A stretch of 64,000 bases of DNA, taken from Burkholderiales bacterium. GTDB taxonomy: Bacteria > Pseudomonadota > Gammaproteobacteria > Burkholderiales > Burkholderiaceae_A. The DNA lies in the NCBI GenBank assembly GCA_027486725.1, contig JAIXOP010000003.1:1-64000 (forward strand), given 5' to 3'. This document shows positions 51,849-63,838 of the stretch, piece by piece (position 1 is the stretch's first letter; every line of letters starts with the position of its first letter). The notes under the pieces are model-generated. The model made no database searches. It was not told where the DNA came from and saw nothing but the letters and a program-made list of their open reading frames with translations. Made by a program: the position numbers and the translations under genes.

Positions 51849-51875
51849 CCTTGAACTTAACTTGAAGGTCAAACT
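51845..51875 (+). promoter_or_regulatory. MerR-type promoter/operator A
   Basis: A -35 box TTGACC (51845-51850), a 19-nt spacer containing an imperfect palindrome (TTGAACTT, AACTTGAAGG) and a -10-like CAAACT (51870-51875). The outer arms TTGACCTT and AAGGTCAA are a perfect inverted repeat. A 19-nt spacer is the hallmark of promoters activated by MerR-family proteins. It drives the ADC-like gene (GGAGG 51893, ATG 51906). Confidence 0.8.
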
Positions 51876-51905
51876 GGGGGCTTCCCAGCATCGGAGGCCA
51901 ACACC

Positions 51906-52916
51906 ATGTCATCAACCCGCGTTGTTTCAAGCTGTATCTTGCTCATTTCCAGCATCGCTGTAGGCATTGGATTGCCCGCTGAAGCGCAACCGCCTCAGAG
52001 TTCGGCCCTGCCCTCCAGGACCACAATGATAGAGATTGCTGGACATCCTGTGCCGATACCCAGCGGCGCACTGTACGACCGCTATCGATCCAACACGCCA
52101 CTGGAAACGATCGCTTCCGAACACCCGAAATTGAATCTCGATTGGTTTCGGACAATTCAACGCGAACTCGTACACATTGGCTTTGACACCTATTCGCCTA
52201 ACTTTTACTACAAGTCGAATCGTATCTCGGCCCTGTACACCGCTGACATTGATCAGCTGAGAGCACACATGCCACCAGCCGTGCGCGAGGTCTCGCCCCC
52301 GTTGCAGGTATGGCCCGGGCGTGGTCTTGTCGTCCTCACTGCCTATGACTACGAGGTCTGCGACAACGATCCCTATCGAGAGCTCGCCATCTCGGTGGTC
52401 ACAGCAAGACCCGGTGGTTGGAATTTGGGACCGATCAGCCTCATGGTTCAGGCGCTCCGAGGTGATTTTTGGGGTTATGTCTATCAGCTGCCCGTGGACA
52501 CCGAGCTGGCTCGGGTCCGAGGGGTCGTGGGGTACAACCTGCCCAAATGGCTCACGAGAATCGAGCGACTCTCCCGACCAGACACCGTGGTCTTTCAAGC
52601 CACGGATGCCAAAACTGGAGTGCCAGATCTAACTTTGACGGGTACGCGGATCTCCGAGGTCTCATCAGCCCCCAAGCTCGTGACCACGCGGTTTTCAAAC
52701 CTGAACGCTTCTGGGTCTCTCACCGAGGGGCATGCAGTGTCGCACCAGTTACTGCATGCCACCAGCACCCGATCCGACATGTTCAAAGTAACGCTAGGCC
52801 AGGGACCCATGTCCGATCTGCTGCGCCGATTCGATCTCGGAATGCTGATCCGATATGAGTATGTGCCGGAGTTTCAGAGCGTGCTCTATGCGCCAACACC
52901 GCTGCCCTCGCCCTAG
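51906..52916 (+). CDS. Secreted acetoacetate decarboxylase-like protein
   Basis: A 336-aa protein with a signal peptide (CILLISSIAVGIGLPAEAQ). The mature part recalls the acetoacetate decarboxylase fold: YYKSNRISALYTADIDQLRAHMPP, GRGLVVLTAYDYEVCDNDPYRELAISVV, DFWGYVYQLPVDTELA and VVGYNLPKW. I cannot identify the catalytic Lys with confidence, and ADC proteins are normally cytosolic. Base composition is less GC-rich than the surroundings, suggesting transfer. It is controlled by operator A and shares a CTAG stop with the convergent Old Yellow Enzyme. A heme- or hydrophobic-ligand-binding role is an alternative. Confidence 0.6.
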   Translation: MSSTRVVSSCILLISSIAVGIGLPAEAQPPQSSALPSRTTMIEIAGHPVPIPSGALYDRYRSNTPLETIASEHPKLNLDWFRTIQRELVHIGFDTYSPNFYYKSNRISALYTADIDQLRAHMPPAVREVSPPLQVWPGRGLVVLTAYDYEVCDNDPYRELAISVVTARPGGWNLGPISLMVQALRGDFWGYVYQLPVDTELARVRGVVGYNLPKWLTRIERLSRPDTVVFQATDAKTGVPDLTLTGTRISEVSSAPKLVTTRFSNLNASGSLTEGHAVSHQLLHATSTRSDMFKVTLGQGPMSDLLRRFDLGMLIRYEYVPEFQSVLYAPTPLPSP

Positions 52917-54157
52917 ATCGCAGCATCCGCCCGGGTTCGGCGCGCCCATGTCCGATAGGCGCGCGTGCGCAGCAGCGTATCGAGCTGTTGCACCACCAAG
53001 GCCCAAACGGGAGCGACCTGCGGGTTGGCCCCCCGACCGACACTCAGGCGGTGCAGGCAGTGCTTAACCATCGCCATGTAGGCCAAGGATGCAAGGACCT
53101 TGTTTTTCAGAGTGATGGCTCGAAGCATCGGCGCGCGTTGATCGCCCGCCCTCCAGGCCTTGGGCAGATCAGGGTCGATGGCCAACGCGGTGGCGATGCC
53201 CACCATGGAAATTCCGCTGGCCAGCACCGCCTCGACCACGGGTGCCCGGCGAATGCCGCCCGTCACCATGATGGGCATGGTGGCCACCGAGGCGATGTCT
53301 TTCGCAAACTCCAGAAAGTAGGCCTCGCGGGCCAGGGTTCGTCCATCGCGGGCCTCGCCGTGCATGGCCGGCGCCTCGTAGCTCCCGCCCGAGAGCTCGA
53401 TGAGATCAACACCCAGAGGATTGAGCATCTCGACCACCCGCTGAGCATCCTCTTGGCTGAAGCCACCGCGCTGGAAATCGGCCGAATTGATCTTCACAGA
53501 GACGGAGAATCCGGGAGCCACAGCAGCCCGAATGCCAGCCACGATCTCGAGGAGGAGCCGTGCACGATTCTCGCGCGATCCGCCCCAGGAATCCTTGCGG
53601 TGGTTGGTGAGAGGCGATAAGAACTGGCTCAGCAGATATCCATGGGCAGCATGGATCTGCACACCATCAAAGCCAAACCGCTCTGCCAGGACCGCGGTCC
53701 GAACGAAGCGGCGACGCACCTCGTCGATGTCTGCCTCGGTCATGGGCCGAGGCTCGCGAAACTGCTTGGAAAAGGCCCCCAGTTGCATTGGTACTGAGGA
53801 TGGCGCCACCGTGTCCTGCTGCAGCGCAGCCGGCATCTGGCGGCCCGGATGGTTGATCTGCATCCACACTCGTCCGCCACCAGACTTGGCTGCGGCAGAC
53901 CAGGCACGAAAACGATCGGCATGGCGCTCACCTTGCAACACGACCCCACCGGGCCCGGTCATGGCGCGCCCATCGACCATGACATTGCCAGTGAGCAGCA
54001 GGCCTGCACCACCCTCCGCCCAACGGCGATAGAGCCGAATGAGTCGATCGGACGGTGCGTGATTGGCATCGGCCATGTTCTCTTCCATGGCGGCCTTGGC
54101 GATGCGATTCGGGAGGGTGCCGCCATTGGGGAGCACCAGTGGATGAAAGGCTTGCAT
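52913..54157 (-). CDS. NADH:flavin oxidoreductase (Old Yellow Enzyme family)
   Basis: A 414-aa FMN-dependent TIM-barrel oxidoreductase. It has LPNRIAKAAMEE at the start, QINHPGRQ, FDGVQIHAAHGYLLSQFLSPLTNHRKDSWGGS with the HxxH substrate-binding pair (core IHAAHGYL), and ITGG-type IMVTGGIRRAP. These enzymes reduce activated double bonds of electrophilic compounds. A C-terminal extension of about 40 residues is basic. Its promoter (operator B) matches operator A, linking it to the MerR regulator. Confidence 0.9.
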   Translation of the reverse strand: MQAFHPLVLPNGGTLPNRIAKAAMEENMADANHAPSDRLIRLYRRWAEGGAGLLLTGNVMVDGRAMTGPGGVVLQGERHADRFRAWSAAAKSGGGRVWMQINHPGRQMPAALQQDTVAPSSVPMQLGAFSKQFREPRPMTEADIDEVRRRFVRTAVLAERFGFDGVQIHAAHGYLLSQFLSPLTNHRKDSWGGSRENRARLLLEIVAGIRAAVAPGFSVSVKINSADFQRGGFSQEDAQRVVEMLNPLGVDLIELSGGSYEAPAMHGEARDGRTLAREAYFLEFAKDIASVATMPIMVTGGIRRAPVVEAVLASGISMVGIATALAIDPDLPKAWRAGDQRAPMLRAITLKNKVLASLAYMAMVKHCLHRLSVGRGANPQVAPVWALVVQQLDTLLRTRAYRTWARRTRADAAI

Positions 54158-54184
54158 AAATCTCTCCGGTCGTTGGATGTGACG

Positions 54185-54215
54185 ACTTTAAGATTCAAGT
54201 GAACTTGAGGGTCAA
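54185..54215 (-). promoter_or_regulatory. MerR-type promoter/operator B
   Basis: On the minus strand, -35 TTGACC (54215-54210), a 19-nt spacer with the palindrome CAAGT-TC-ACTTG (CTCAAGTTCACTTGAA), and -10 TAAAGT (54190-54185). The -35 box is identical to that of operator A, 13 of the 19 spacer positions match, and the spacing is the same. It lies 28 nt upstream of the Old Yellow Enzyme start. Confidence 0.8.
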
Positions 54216-54231
54216 GCCCTCTGAGGGCTCA

Positions 54232-54897
54232 TCACTGCACCCCCCAACGCTCCCGATACTCGGCCACGGCGCCGGAGAACTTCTGGATTTCGGGGTCCTG
54301 CGTCTGAGCCATGAGGGCCATCAGACCTTGCAGGGTGGCCACGGCCACCACGGGAATGCCGTAGCGCTGCTCCACAGCCTGCACCGCCGAGAGGGCCGAG
54401 CCATCGCCACCACGCTCCTGGCGGTCGAGCGCGATCAGCACCCCTGCGGGCTGTGCACCGGCAGCGTGGATCATCTCCACCGACTCGCCCACCGAGGTCC
54501 CGGCCGAAATCACATCGTCGAGAATCAAGACCCGACCCTGCAGCGGGGCGCCCACCAGCACACCCCCCTCGCCGTGGTCCTTCTTTTCCTTGCGGTTGTA
54601 GGCCAGGGGCAGGTCATGGCCACGCTGAGCGCAGGCCATGGCGGTGGCGGTCACCAGCGGAATGCCCTTGTAGGCCGGGCCGAACAGGACATCCACCGGA
54701 CCCAGGCGTCCGTCGGCCTGGGCTTCCAGCAGGGCCTGGGCATAGAAATCCGCCAGGCGAAGCATCTGGGCGCCGGTCTGAAAGAGCCCGGTGTTGAAGA
54801 AGTAGGGCGACTGTCGGCCTGCCTTGGTCGTGAATTCGCCAAACCGCAGTACCCCACAGGTGTGGGCAAACTGTAGAAATTGCTGTTGAAGGTCCAT
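54232..54897 (-). CDS. pyrE: Orotate phosphoribosyltransferase
   Basis: A 221-aa pyrimidine enzyme joining orotate to PRPP. It has FTTKAGRQSPYFFNTG, VLFGPAYKGIPL, AYNRKEKKDHGEGG (catalytic Lys loop) and the PRPP motif VLILDDVISAGTS. MDLQQQF at 54897 is the likely start; 54906 is possible. It diverges from the YqaA-like gene by 54 nt. Confidence 0.96.
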   Translation of the reverse strand: MDLQQQFLQFAHTCGVLRFGEFTTKAGRQSPYFFNTGLFQTGAQMLRLADFYAQALLEAQADGRLGPVDVLFGPAYKGIPLVTATAMACAQRGHDLPLAYNRKEKKDHGEGGVLVGAPLQGRVLILDDVISAGTSVGESVEMIHAAGAQPAGVLIALDRQERGGDGSALSAVQAVEQRYGIPVVAVATLQGLMALMAQTQDPEIQKFSGAVAEYRERWGVQ

Positions 54898-54951
54898 GGT
54901 GCGCATGATGCCGCAAGGCGTTGGAGCATCGGAATCGTCTATCGTCGCGGG

Positions 54952-55416
54952 ATGAGCCTCTCCGACATCCTTGCCTTCTTCGAAGCCCTTGGCCCCTGGG
55001 GCATGCTTGCCTGCGCCTTCGTGGCGGCCACGCTGCTGCCGGTGCAGTCCGAGGCGGTGCTGGTGGGGATGATTGCTGCGGGCGGCCACCGGGTGGAGAT
55101 CCTGGTGCTGGCAGCCTCAGTCGGCAATGCGGCGGGGGCCGTGGTCAACTGGGCCATTGGCCGTTATTTGGGGAAGTACCGTGGCCATCCCCGATTCCCG
55201 GTGAAGGAGGCCACCCTGCAAAAGGCCGAGTCCTATTACCAGCGCATCGGCCCCTGGGCCCTGCTGTTTTCTTGGGCGCCCATTGTGGGCGACCCCATCA
55301 CCATGATCGCGGGCTTTCTGCGCGAGCGCATTGGCCGCTTCATCGTGCTGGTGTTCATTGGCAAATCGGCCCGCTATGTGGTGGTGGCAGCGGGAGCCCT
55401 GGCCGTGGGTGTCTAG
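54952..55416 (+). CDS. YqaA-type (DedA/VTT superfamily) membrane protein
   Basis: A 154-aa protein with about four hydrophobic segments and the superfamily features LPVQSEAVLVGMIAAGG, GNAAGAVVNWAIGRYLG and FSWAPIVGDPITMIAGFLRE. YqaA proteins are small relatives of DedA lipid-handling membrane proteins. No precise function is known to me. The TAG stop shares CTAG with the AraC regulator gene. Confidence 0.85.
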   Translation: MSLSDILAFFEALGPWGMLACAFVAATLLPVQSEAVLVGMIAAGGHRVEILVLAASVGNAAGAVVNWAIGRYLGKYRGHPRFPVKEATLQKAESYYQRIGPWALLFSWAPIVGDPITMIAGFLRERIGRFIVLVFIGKSARYVVVAAGALAVGV

Positions 55417-56405
55417 GAGCGCAGCGACTGACGATATGCCAGCGGCGATCGGCCCGTCCAGCGCGAGAAGGCTCGGGTGAAGGCGCTCTGCTGGGAGTAG
55501 CCGAGCAGCAATGCCACCTCTGCAATCGAGAGGCCCGGGTCGGCCAGGTACTGCCGCGCGAGCTGCTCTCGGGTGTTGTCCACCAGCTCTTGCCAGGTCA
55601 TGCCACTGTCGGCAAGTCGGCGCTGCAGGGTGCGCGAGGACTGGTGCAGCCGCTTGGCCATCTTCTCGATCGAGACCTCGCCATCGGGCAGCATCTTCAC
55701 GAGCAGCTGCTGAACCGCGCCATCGAAGGCATTGGGATCGGGCAGTGCCGTGAGGAGCGCTTCGGCCTGCTGGTCCAGCAGGGCCCGCAGGCCCGCATCG
55801 CGCCGAGGCATGTGGGTGCCGAGATAAGACATGGGAAAGCGCAGACGGCTGTGGGTGTCGCCAAAGCTGACGGTGCAGCCCAGGTAGGACTCGCAGACCG
55901 CGCGACGCTCGGGCGACCCCAGATGGGTGAAGCTGATGCTTCGCGTTGCCGGAGCATTGTCGAGCTGTCGACGCAGAAACGTGATCAGTGCGGCGATCGC
56001 CAGCTCGTCGGCGATGATGCTGCTGCCCTCGATGGGCGTCCAGCGAATCTCCACATCCAGGCCGCGCACGCTCACATCGGCCAGCTCAGTGCCCAGAATC
56101 AGGCGCTGGTATCGCTGATAGACCGCCAGCGCCTCGCCCAGGGTGTCGCTCGCCATGGCCAGATAGCCCAGCACGCCCAGGTGGCGCGGCTGCACCAGCT
56201 TGCCGATCGAGATGCCCAGCGCCGGCTCCTCGGGGCGCAGCCGCTGCGCCTCATCGAGCACCGAGACCCACTGGGCAATCGGCACCTGCTCATCGGGTGC
56301 CCAGCTGGCCAGACGGGCACGGATGTGCGGTGCGGCCAGCTGCTCCTGATCGAGCCAATCGGCCAGCATCTGGGTCCAGACTCCGGGGTATGACACGCGG
56401 CGCAT
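55413..56405 (-). CDS. AraC family transcriptional regulator
   Basis: A 330-aa regulator with an N-terminal ligand-binding domain of the arabinose-type binding family (GISIGKLVQPRHLGVLGYLAMASDTLGEAL) and a C-terminal double HTH (SIEKMAKRLHQSSRTLQRRLADSGM and SIAEVALLLGYSQQSAFTRAFSRWTGRSPLAYR). The ligand and targets are unknown. It is flanked by YqaA and xth, neither an obvious target. Confidence 0.88.
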   Translation of the reverse strand: MRRVSYPGVWTQMLADWLDQEQLAAPHIRARLASWAPDEQVPIAQWVSVLDEAQRLRPEEPALGISIGKLVQPRHLGVLGYLAMASDTLGEALAVYQRYQRLILGTELADVSVRGLDVEIRWTPIEGSSIIADELAIAALITFLRRQLDNAPATRSISFTHLGSPERRAVCESYLGCTVSFGDTHSRLRFPMSYLGTHMPRRDAGLRALLDQQAEALLTALPDPNAFDGAVQQLLVKMLPDGEVSIEKMAKRLHQSSRTLQRRLADSGMTWQELVDNTREQLARQYLADPGLSIAEVALLLGYSQQSAFTRAFSRWTGRSPLAYRQSLRS

Positions 56406-56452
56406 GTCGTGAAAAGTAAACGACCCGGCAGAGAATGTCTACTTTGTGTCGC

Positions 56453-57343
56453 TCAGTTGTTTCGCTGAACGGGTGGGCTCGGGGCGTAGTCGACCACGAC
56501 CGGGGCATGGTCGCTGAAGCGTTGGGCACGATAGACCTCGGCCCGCTGGGCCCGCTCCGCCACGGCGGGGGCAGCAAGGTGGTAGTCGATGCGCCAGCCC
56601 ACATTGTTGGCCCGCGCCTGGCCCCGCTGACTCCACCAGGTGTAGCACTCCTCGGTGGCTGTGGGGTGCAGCCGCCGGTAGACATCCACCAGCCCAGGAC
56701 CGGCTGGCGCACCGCCCAGCAGTTCGCTCATCCAGGACCGCTCCTCGGGCAGGAAGCCAGAGTTCTTCAGGTTGCCCTTCCAGTTCTTCAGGTCGATTTC
56801 TTGGTGGGCGATGTTCACATCCCCCAGAAGCAGCAGGTCCCGGGTCGCCACTAGGGATCGAAGGTGGGGCCCCACCAGCGCCAGAAACCGAAACTTGGCC
56901 TCCTGCCGCTCCGGACTCGAGGACCCGCTCGGAAAATAAGCACTCACCACCGACCAGGGTCGGCCGCCGGGCGCATCAAAAACCATCTCCACCCAACGGC
57001 CCTCGGCGTCGAACTCCGCCGCCGCCCGGTGGGTGCTGGCATCGTTGGTGCCCACCGAATGGAGCGAGGCCGACAGGCCGACGAGCAGTTCGGCTGGCGC
57101 ATGCCGGCTGTAGAGGCCCACGCCCGAGTAGCCCTTCTTTTCGGCGTGGGCAAAGGCGCCGCGCAGGGGGGCGCTGCCCCCGGAGCCTGGACCTACGGTG
57201 TCGAAGCGGCCATCGATCACATCGGCCTGGGCCTTGGTCTCTTGCACCGCGATGAAGTCGGCCTGCTGGCCCGCCGCCCACTCAAAGAACCCCTTGTCGG
57301 CAGCGGAGCGGATGCCATTCAGGTTGGCAGTGATGACCCTCAT
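56453..57343 (-). CDS. xth: Exodeoxyribonuclease III
   Basis: A 296-aa AP endonuclease/3'-exonuclease for base excision repair. Metal and catalytic residues are in ITANLNGIRSA (Asn7), FIAVQETKA (Glu), LLLLGDVNIAH, WRIDYHLAA and SDHAPVVVDY (Asp-His). It is about 25 residues longer than most members. The start overlaps the M48 gene stop by 4 nt. Confidence 0.95.
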   Translation of the reverse strand: MRVITANLNGIRSAADKGFFEWAAGQQADFIAVQETKAQADVIDGRFDTVGPGSGGSAPLRGAFAHAEKKGYSGVGLYSRHAPAELLVGLSASLHSVGTNDASTHRAAAEFDAEGRWVEMVFDAPGGRPWSVVSAYFPSGSSSPERQEAKFRFLALVGPHLRSLVATRDLLLLGDVNIAHQEIDLKNWKGNLKNSGFLPEERSWMSELLGGAPAGPGLVDVYRRLHPTATEECYTWWSQRGQARANNVGWRIDYHLAAPAVAERAQRAEVYRAQRFSDHAPVVVDYAPSPPVQRNN

Positions 57344-58212
57344 TGGGCGGCCGGGCGCCGTGGGTCGGGCGGGAGTTGGTTGGAGGGTCTGCCGATGGCA
57401 CGGGCATAGAGCGGCAAGACCTGCGGCAGGGCCTGCTCGATGGTCTCGATGCGCGTGCTGCCCGAGGGGTGGGTCGAGAGGAATTCGAGCGGGGCCTGGC
57501 CACCGGCTGCCTGCATCTTCTGCCACAGGACCACCGCCGCCCGGGGGTCGTAGCCGGCACGGGCAGCAATGTCGAGGCCGACGAGGTCGGCATCGGTCTC
57601 ATCGCCCCGCGAGAACTTGAGCGACAACATCTGGGAGCCCATGCCCAGCAGCTGATCTCCCGCCTGGCCCAGCCCAAGGATGGACGACAGCACCGTGGCG
57701 CCGAGCTCGGTGGCCGCGGCCTTGCCCATTTGCTCGCGGCTGTGCTCGCGCAGGGCGTGGGCCATTTCGTGGCCCATGATCATCGCGAGCTCATCTTCGG
57801 TGAGCCGAAGCTTGTCGATGATGCCGGTGTAGACCGCCATCTTTCCGCCGGGCATGCAAAAGGCATTGATCTGGTCGCTCTTGAGCACCACCGCCTCCCA
57901 ACGCCAGCCCTTGGCCGCCGGATTCCATGCCGTGGCATGGGGCAGCAGGCGCTGGGTGATGGCCTGGACCCGCCGCGACTGCGGGTGGTCGGGCGGCAGC
58001 AGCTCGCCCTTGCGATCGGCCTGCGATTTCAGCTGTGTGAACTGCTGCGCGGCGGCGGCCTCGAGCTGGGCAGCCGGCACCAGGCCACGGAAGGCAGAGC
58101 CGCCCTCGACCGCCACGCCATCGGCCGGGCGCGGGGCCTGACCCTGAACGCAGGCCGCCAACAAAACGGGCATGCTGAGAAGCAACAGAAATCTCCATGC
58201 ACTGAACATCAT
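57340..58212 (-). CDS. M48 family metallopeptidase, lipoprotein
   Basis: A 290-aa periplasmic zinc protease. The lipobox LLAAC (Cys at about residue 20-21) predicts a lipid anchor. The HEXXH motif is HEMAH in IMGHEMAHALREH, with the third ligand in RGDETDADLVGLDIAARAGYDP. It resembles LoiP/YcaL-type envelope-quality proteases. GGGAG lies 5 nt before ATG 58212 (8 nt before 58209). The start codon overlaps or abuts the divergent ampG start. Confidence 0.92.
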   Translation of the reverse strand: MMFSAWRFLLLLSMPVLLAACVQGQAPRPADGVAVEGGSAFRGLVPAAQLEAAAAQQFTQLKSQADRKGELLPPDHPQSRRVQAITQRLLPHATAWNPAAKGWRWEAVVLKSDQINAFCMPGGKMAVYTGIIDKLRLTEDELAMIMGHEMAHALREHSREQMGKAAATELGATVLSSILGLGQAGDQLLGMGSQMLSLKFSRGDETDADLVGLDIAARAGYDPRAAVVLWQKMQAAGGQAPLEFLSTHPSGSTRIETIEQALPQVLPLYARAIGRPSNQLPPDPRRPAAQ

Positions 58213-59453
58213 GTCCACTCCCTTCAATCAGTCCGTCAAGCATACCGAGACCAACACGGCCGCACCGGCAGTGCCCCGAGTGCTGCTGATGACAACCCTG
58301 GTGCTCGGCTTTGCCAGCGGGCTGCCCCTCGCCCTCTCGGGGGGGACCCTGCAGGCCTGGCTCACGGTGGAAGGAGTCGATCTGCGCACGCTGGGATGGC
58401 TCACGCTCTTGGGCCTGCCCTACACCTACAAGTTCGCCTGGGCCCCGCTGCTCGATCGATTCGCCCTGCCGGGTCGCCGCGCGGGGCGCCGGCGCGGCTG
58501 GATGGTGGCGCTGCAGTGTCTGATGGCGGCCATCCTCTGGGGCATGTCGATGGGCACGCCCCAGGCCTCGGGCGAGGGCCTGGCCCTGCTGGCGGTTCTG
58601 GGGGCATCGCTGGTGGTGGCCTCGGCGAGCTTCGATGTGGTCTTCGACGCCTGGCGGGCCGAGTCCCTGCGACCCGAGCAGCGCGGCCTGGGGGCCGCCT
58701 GGTCGGTGATCGGCTATCGGCTGGCGATGCTGACCTCGGGGGGGCTGGCCCTGATGGTGGCCGACCTCTACCTCGGCTTTGCCGGGGTCTACCAGGCGAT
58801 GGCGATCTTCTGCCTGCTGCTGGGAATGGCGGCTGCCTTCGCCCCCGAGCCCCAGCAAACGCCGGCACCGCGTTCCGTGGCCGAGGCCGTGGTCGAGCCA
58901 TTCCGCGAGTTCTTCTCGCGCCGAGCTGCCCTGCTGCTGCTCCTGACCATCGTGCTCTACAAGCTCGGCGATGCCTTTGCGGGCAGCCTATCCACGGCCT
59001 TCCTCATCCGCGGCGCTGGCTTCACGGCCGCCGAGGTCGGTGCGGTGAACAAGGGCGTGGGGCTTGCAGCAACCCTGGCGGGTGGCCTCGCGGGCGGCTG
59101 GCTGCTGGCGCGCCTGGGCCTCTGGCGGTCCCTCATGACCTTCGGGGTCCTGCAGGCGATCACCAACCTGGGCTTCTGGTGGATTGCGGCCAGCGCCGCC
59201 CCCAGCCTGAGCCAGATGACTGCGGTGGTGCTCATGGAGAACATCGCCGGTGGCATGGGCACGGCCGCCTTCGTTGCCCTGCTCATGACCCTCTGCGACC
59301 TTCGCTACACGGCCACCCAGTTCGCCCTGCTCTCGGCACTCGCCTCGGTGGGCCGCGTCTGGGTGGGCCCTGCGGCGGGCGAGCTGGCCACCATCTACGG
59401 CTGGCCCGACTTCTTCCTGGGCAGCTTTGTGGCCGCCCTGCCTGGCCTGGTGC

Positions 59454-60928
<1,475 letters not shown>

Positions 60929-60932
<4 letters not shown>

Positions 60933-62436
60933 GCGGAGGCCTCCGGGGTGAGCAGATGCCAGTCGGTGGCCAGCTGAAGCCGGTGTGCGACCGACAGCAG
61001 GCGGGCCTCTTCGAAGGCGGGCGCGATGAGCTGCAGGCCCACCGGCATTGGGGAGCCGCCCCCCGCGGGAGTCGCCAGACCCGCCGGGACCGACATGGCG
61101 GGCAGGCCGGCCAGGCTCGCACCCAGGGTGTAGATGTCGGAGAGATAGTCGGCCAGAGGATTGGCCTGGGCGGCCGACTCGAGCTCGGCCGCGCGCGGGG
61201 CCACGGTGGGCGCCACCGGCCCCACGATCAGGTCGCAGGCCTCAAATGCCTGGGTGAAGTCTTGGCCCACCAGGCGCCGAACCTTCTGGGCCTGCAGCGT
61301 GTATGCATCGTAATAGCCATGGGAAAGCACAAAGGTGCCCACCAGGATGCGGCGCTGGACCTCGGGCCCGAAGCCCTCGCTGCGGCTGCGGGAGTAGAGC
61401 GACGCGAGGTCGTCGGCCTGCGCGGTGCGGTGGCCATAGCGCACCCCATCGAAGCGCGAAAGATTGCTGGAGGCCTCAGCCGGGGCAATGACGTAGTAGG
61501 CGGGGATCGACAGCTCGGTGCGCGGCAGCCGAATCGACACCCGGCGAGCACCCAGCGCCTCGAGGGCCTTGAGGGCCTCGTCCACACGGTGGGCAACGGC
61601 CGCATCGAGACCCGCCCCAAAGAACTCCTCGGGCACGCCCAGACGCAGGCCCTGCAGGGGCCGGCCCGCATCGGCGGCCAGGCCCTCCCATTCGAGCAGC
61701 GATGACGGCATGGCCAGCGCGCTGCTGGTCGCATCTTTGGGGTCGTGGCCACCCATGGCGGCCAGCATCCAGGCGCAGTCTAGGGCCGACTGGGCCATAG
61801 GACCCGCCTGATCGAGGCTCGATGCGTAGGCGATCATGCCGTAGCGCGAGACGCGGCCGTAGGTGGGCTTGAGACCGGTGATGCCGCAGTAGCTGGCCGG
61901 CTGACGCACCGAGCCGCCGGTGTCGGTGCCGGTGGCCGCGGGCACAATCCCCGCCGCCACGGCCGCGGCCGATCCCCCCGAGGAGCCCCCCGGCACGCGA
62001 TCGCGGGCCCAAGGATTGAAGCAGGGGCCATAGGCGCAATTGAGGTTGCTCGAGCCCATGGCGAACTCATCGCAGCTGGCCTTGCCCACGGTGACCATGC
62101 CGGCAGCCTGCAGGCGACCCACCACCTCGGCATCGAAGGGGCTCATGTAGCCCTCGAGGATCTTGGAGCCGGCGGTGCTGGGCAGCCCCTGGGTGACAAA
62201 CACATCCTTGTGGACCAGCGGCAGCCCGACGAGCGGGCCGGCCTCGCCGCGATCGAGGGCCGCCTGGGCAGCCTGCGCCTGGGCACGGGTGAGCTCGGGG
62301 TTGGTCCAGAGAACCGCATCGGGGGCCTGGGCCGCCCGCCGCAGCGACTCCTCGGCCAGCTCTGGGGCCGAAATCTCGCGCGCGTGCAGGGCCTTGGACA
62401 GGGCCTGCAGGCTGCGCATCGGAAAGGACGAGGGAC

Positions 62437-62440
<4 letters not shown>
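60929..62440 (-). CDS. gatA: Asp-tRNA(Asn)/Glu-tRNA(Gln) amidotransferase subunit A
   Basis: A 503-aa amidase-signature enzyme releasing ammonia from glutamine or asparagine. The Ser-cisSer-Lys triad lies in VHKDVF (Lys) and [26 protein letters not shown]. It overlaps gatC by 4 nt. Presence of gatCAB implies at least one tRNA (Gln or Asn) is charged by the two-step route. Confidence 0.98.
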
Positions 62441-63833
<1,393 letters not shown>

Positions 63834-63838
63834 CCCCC

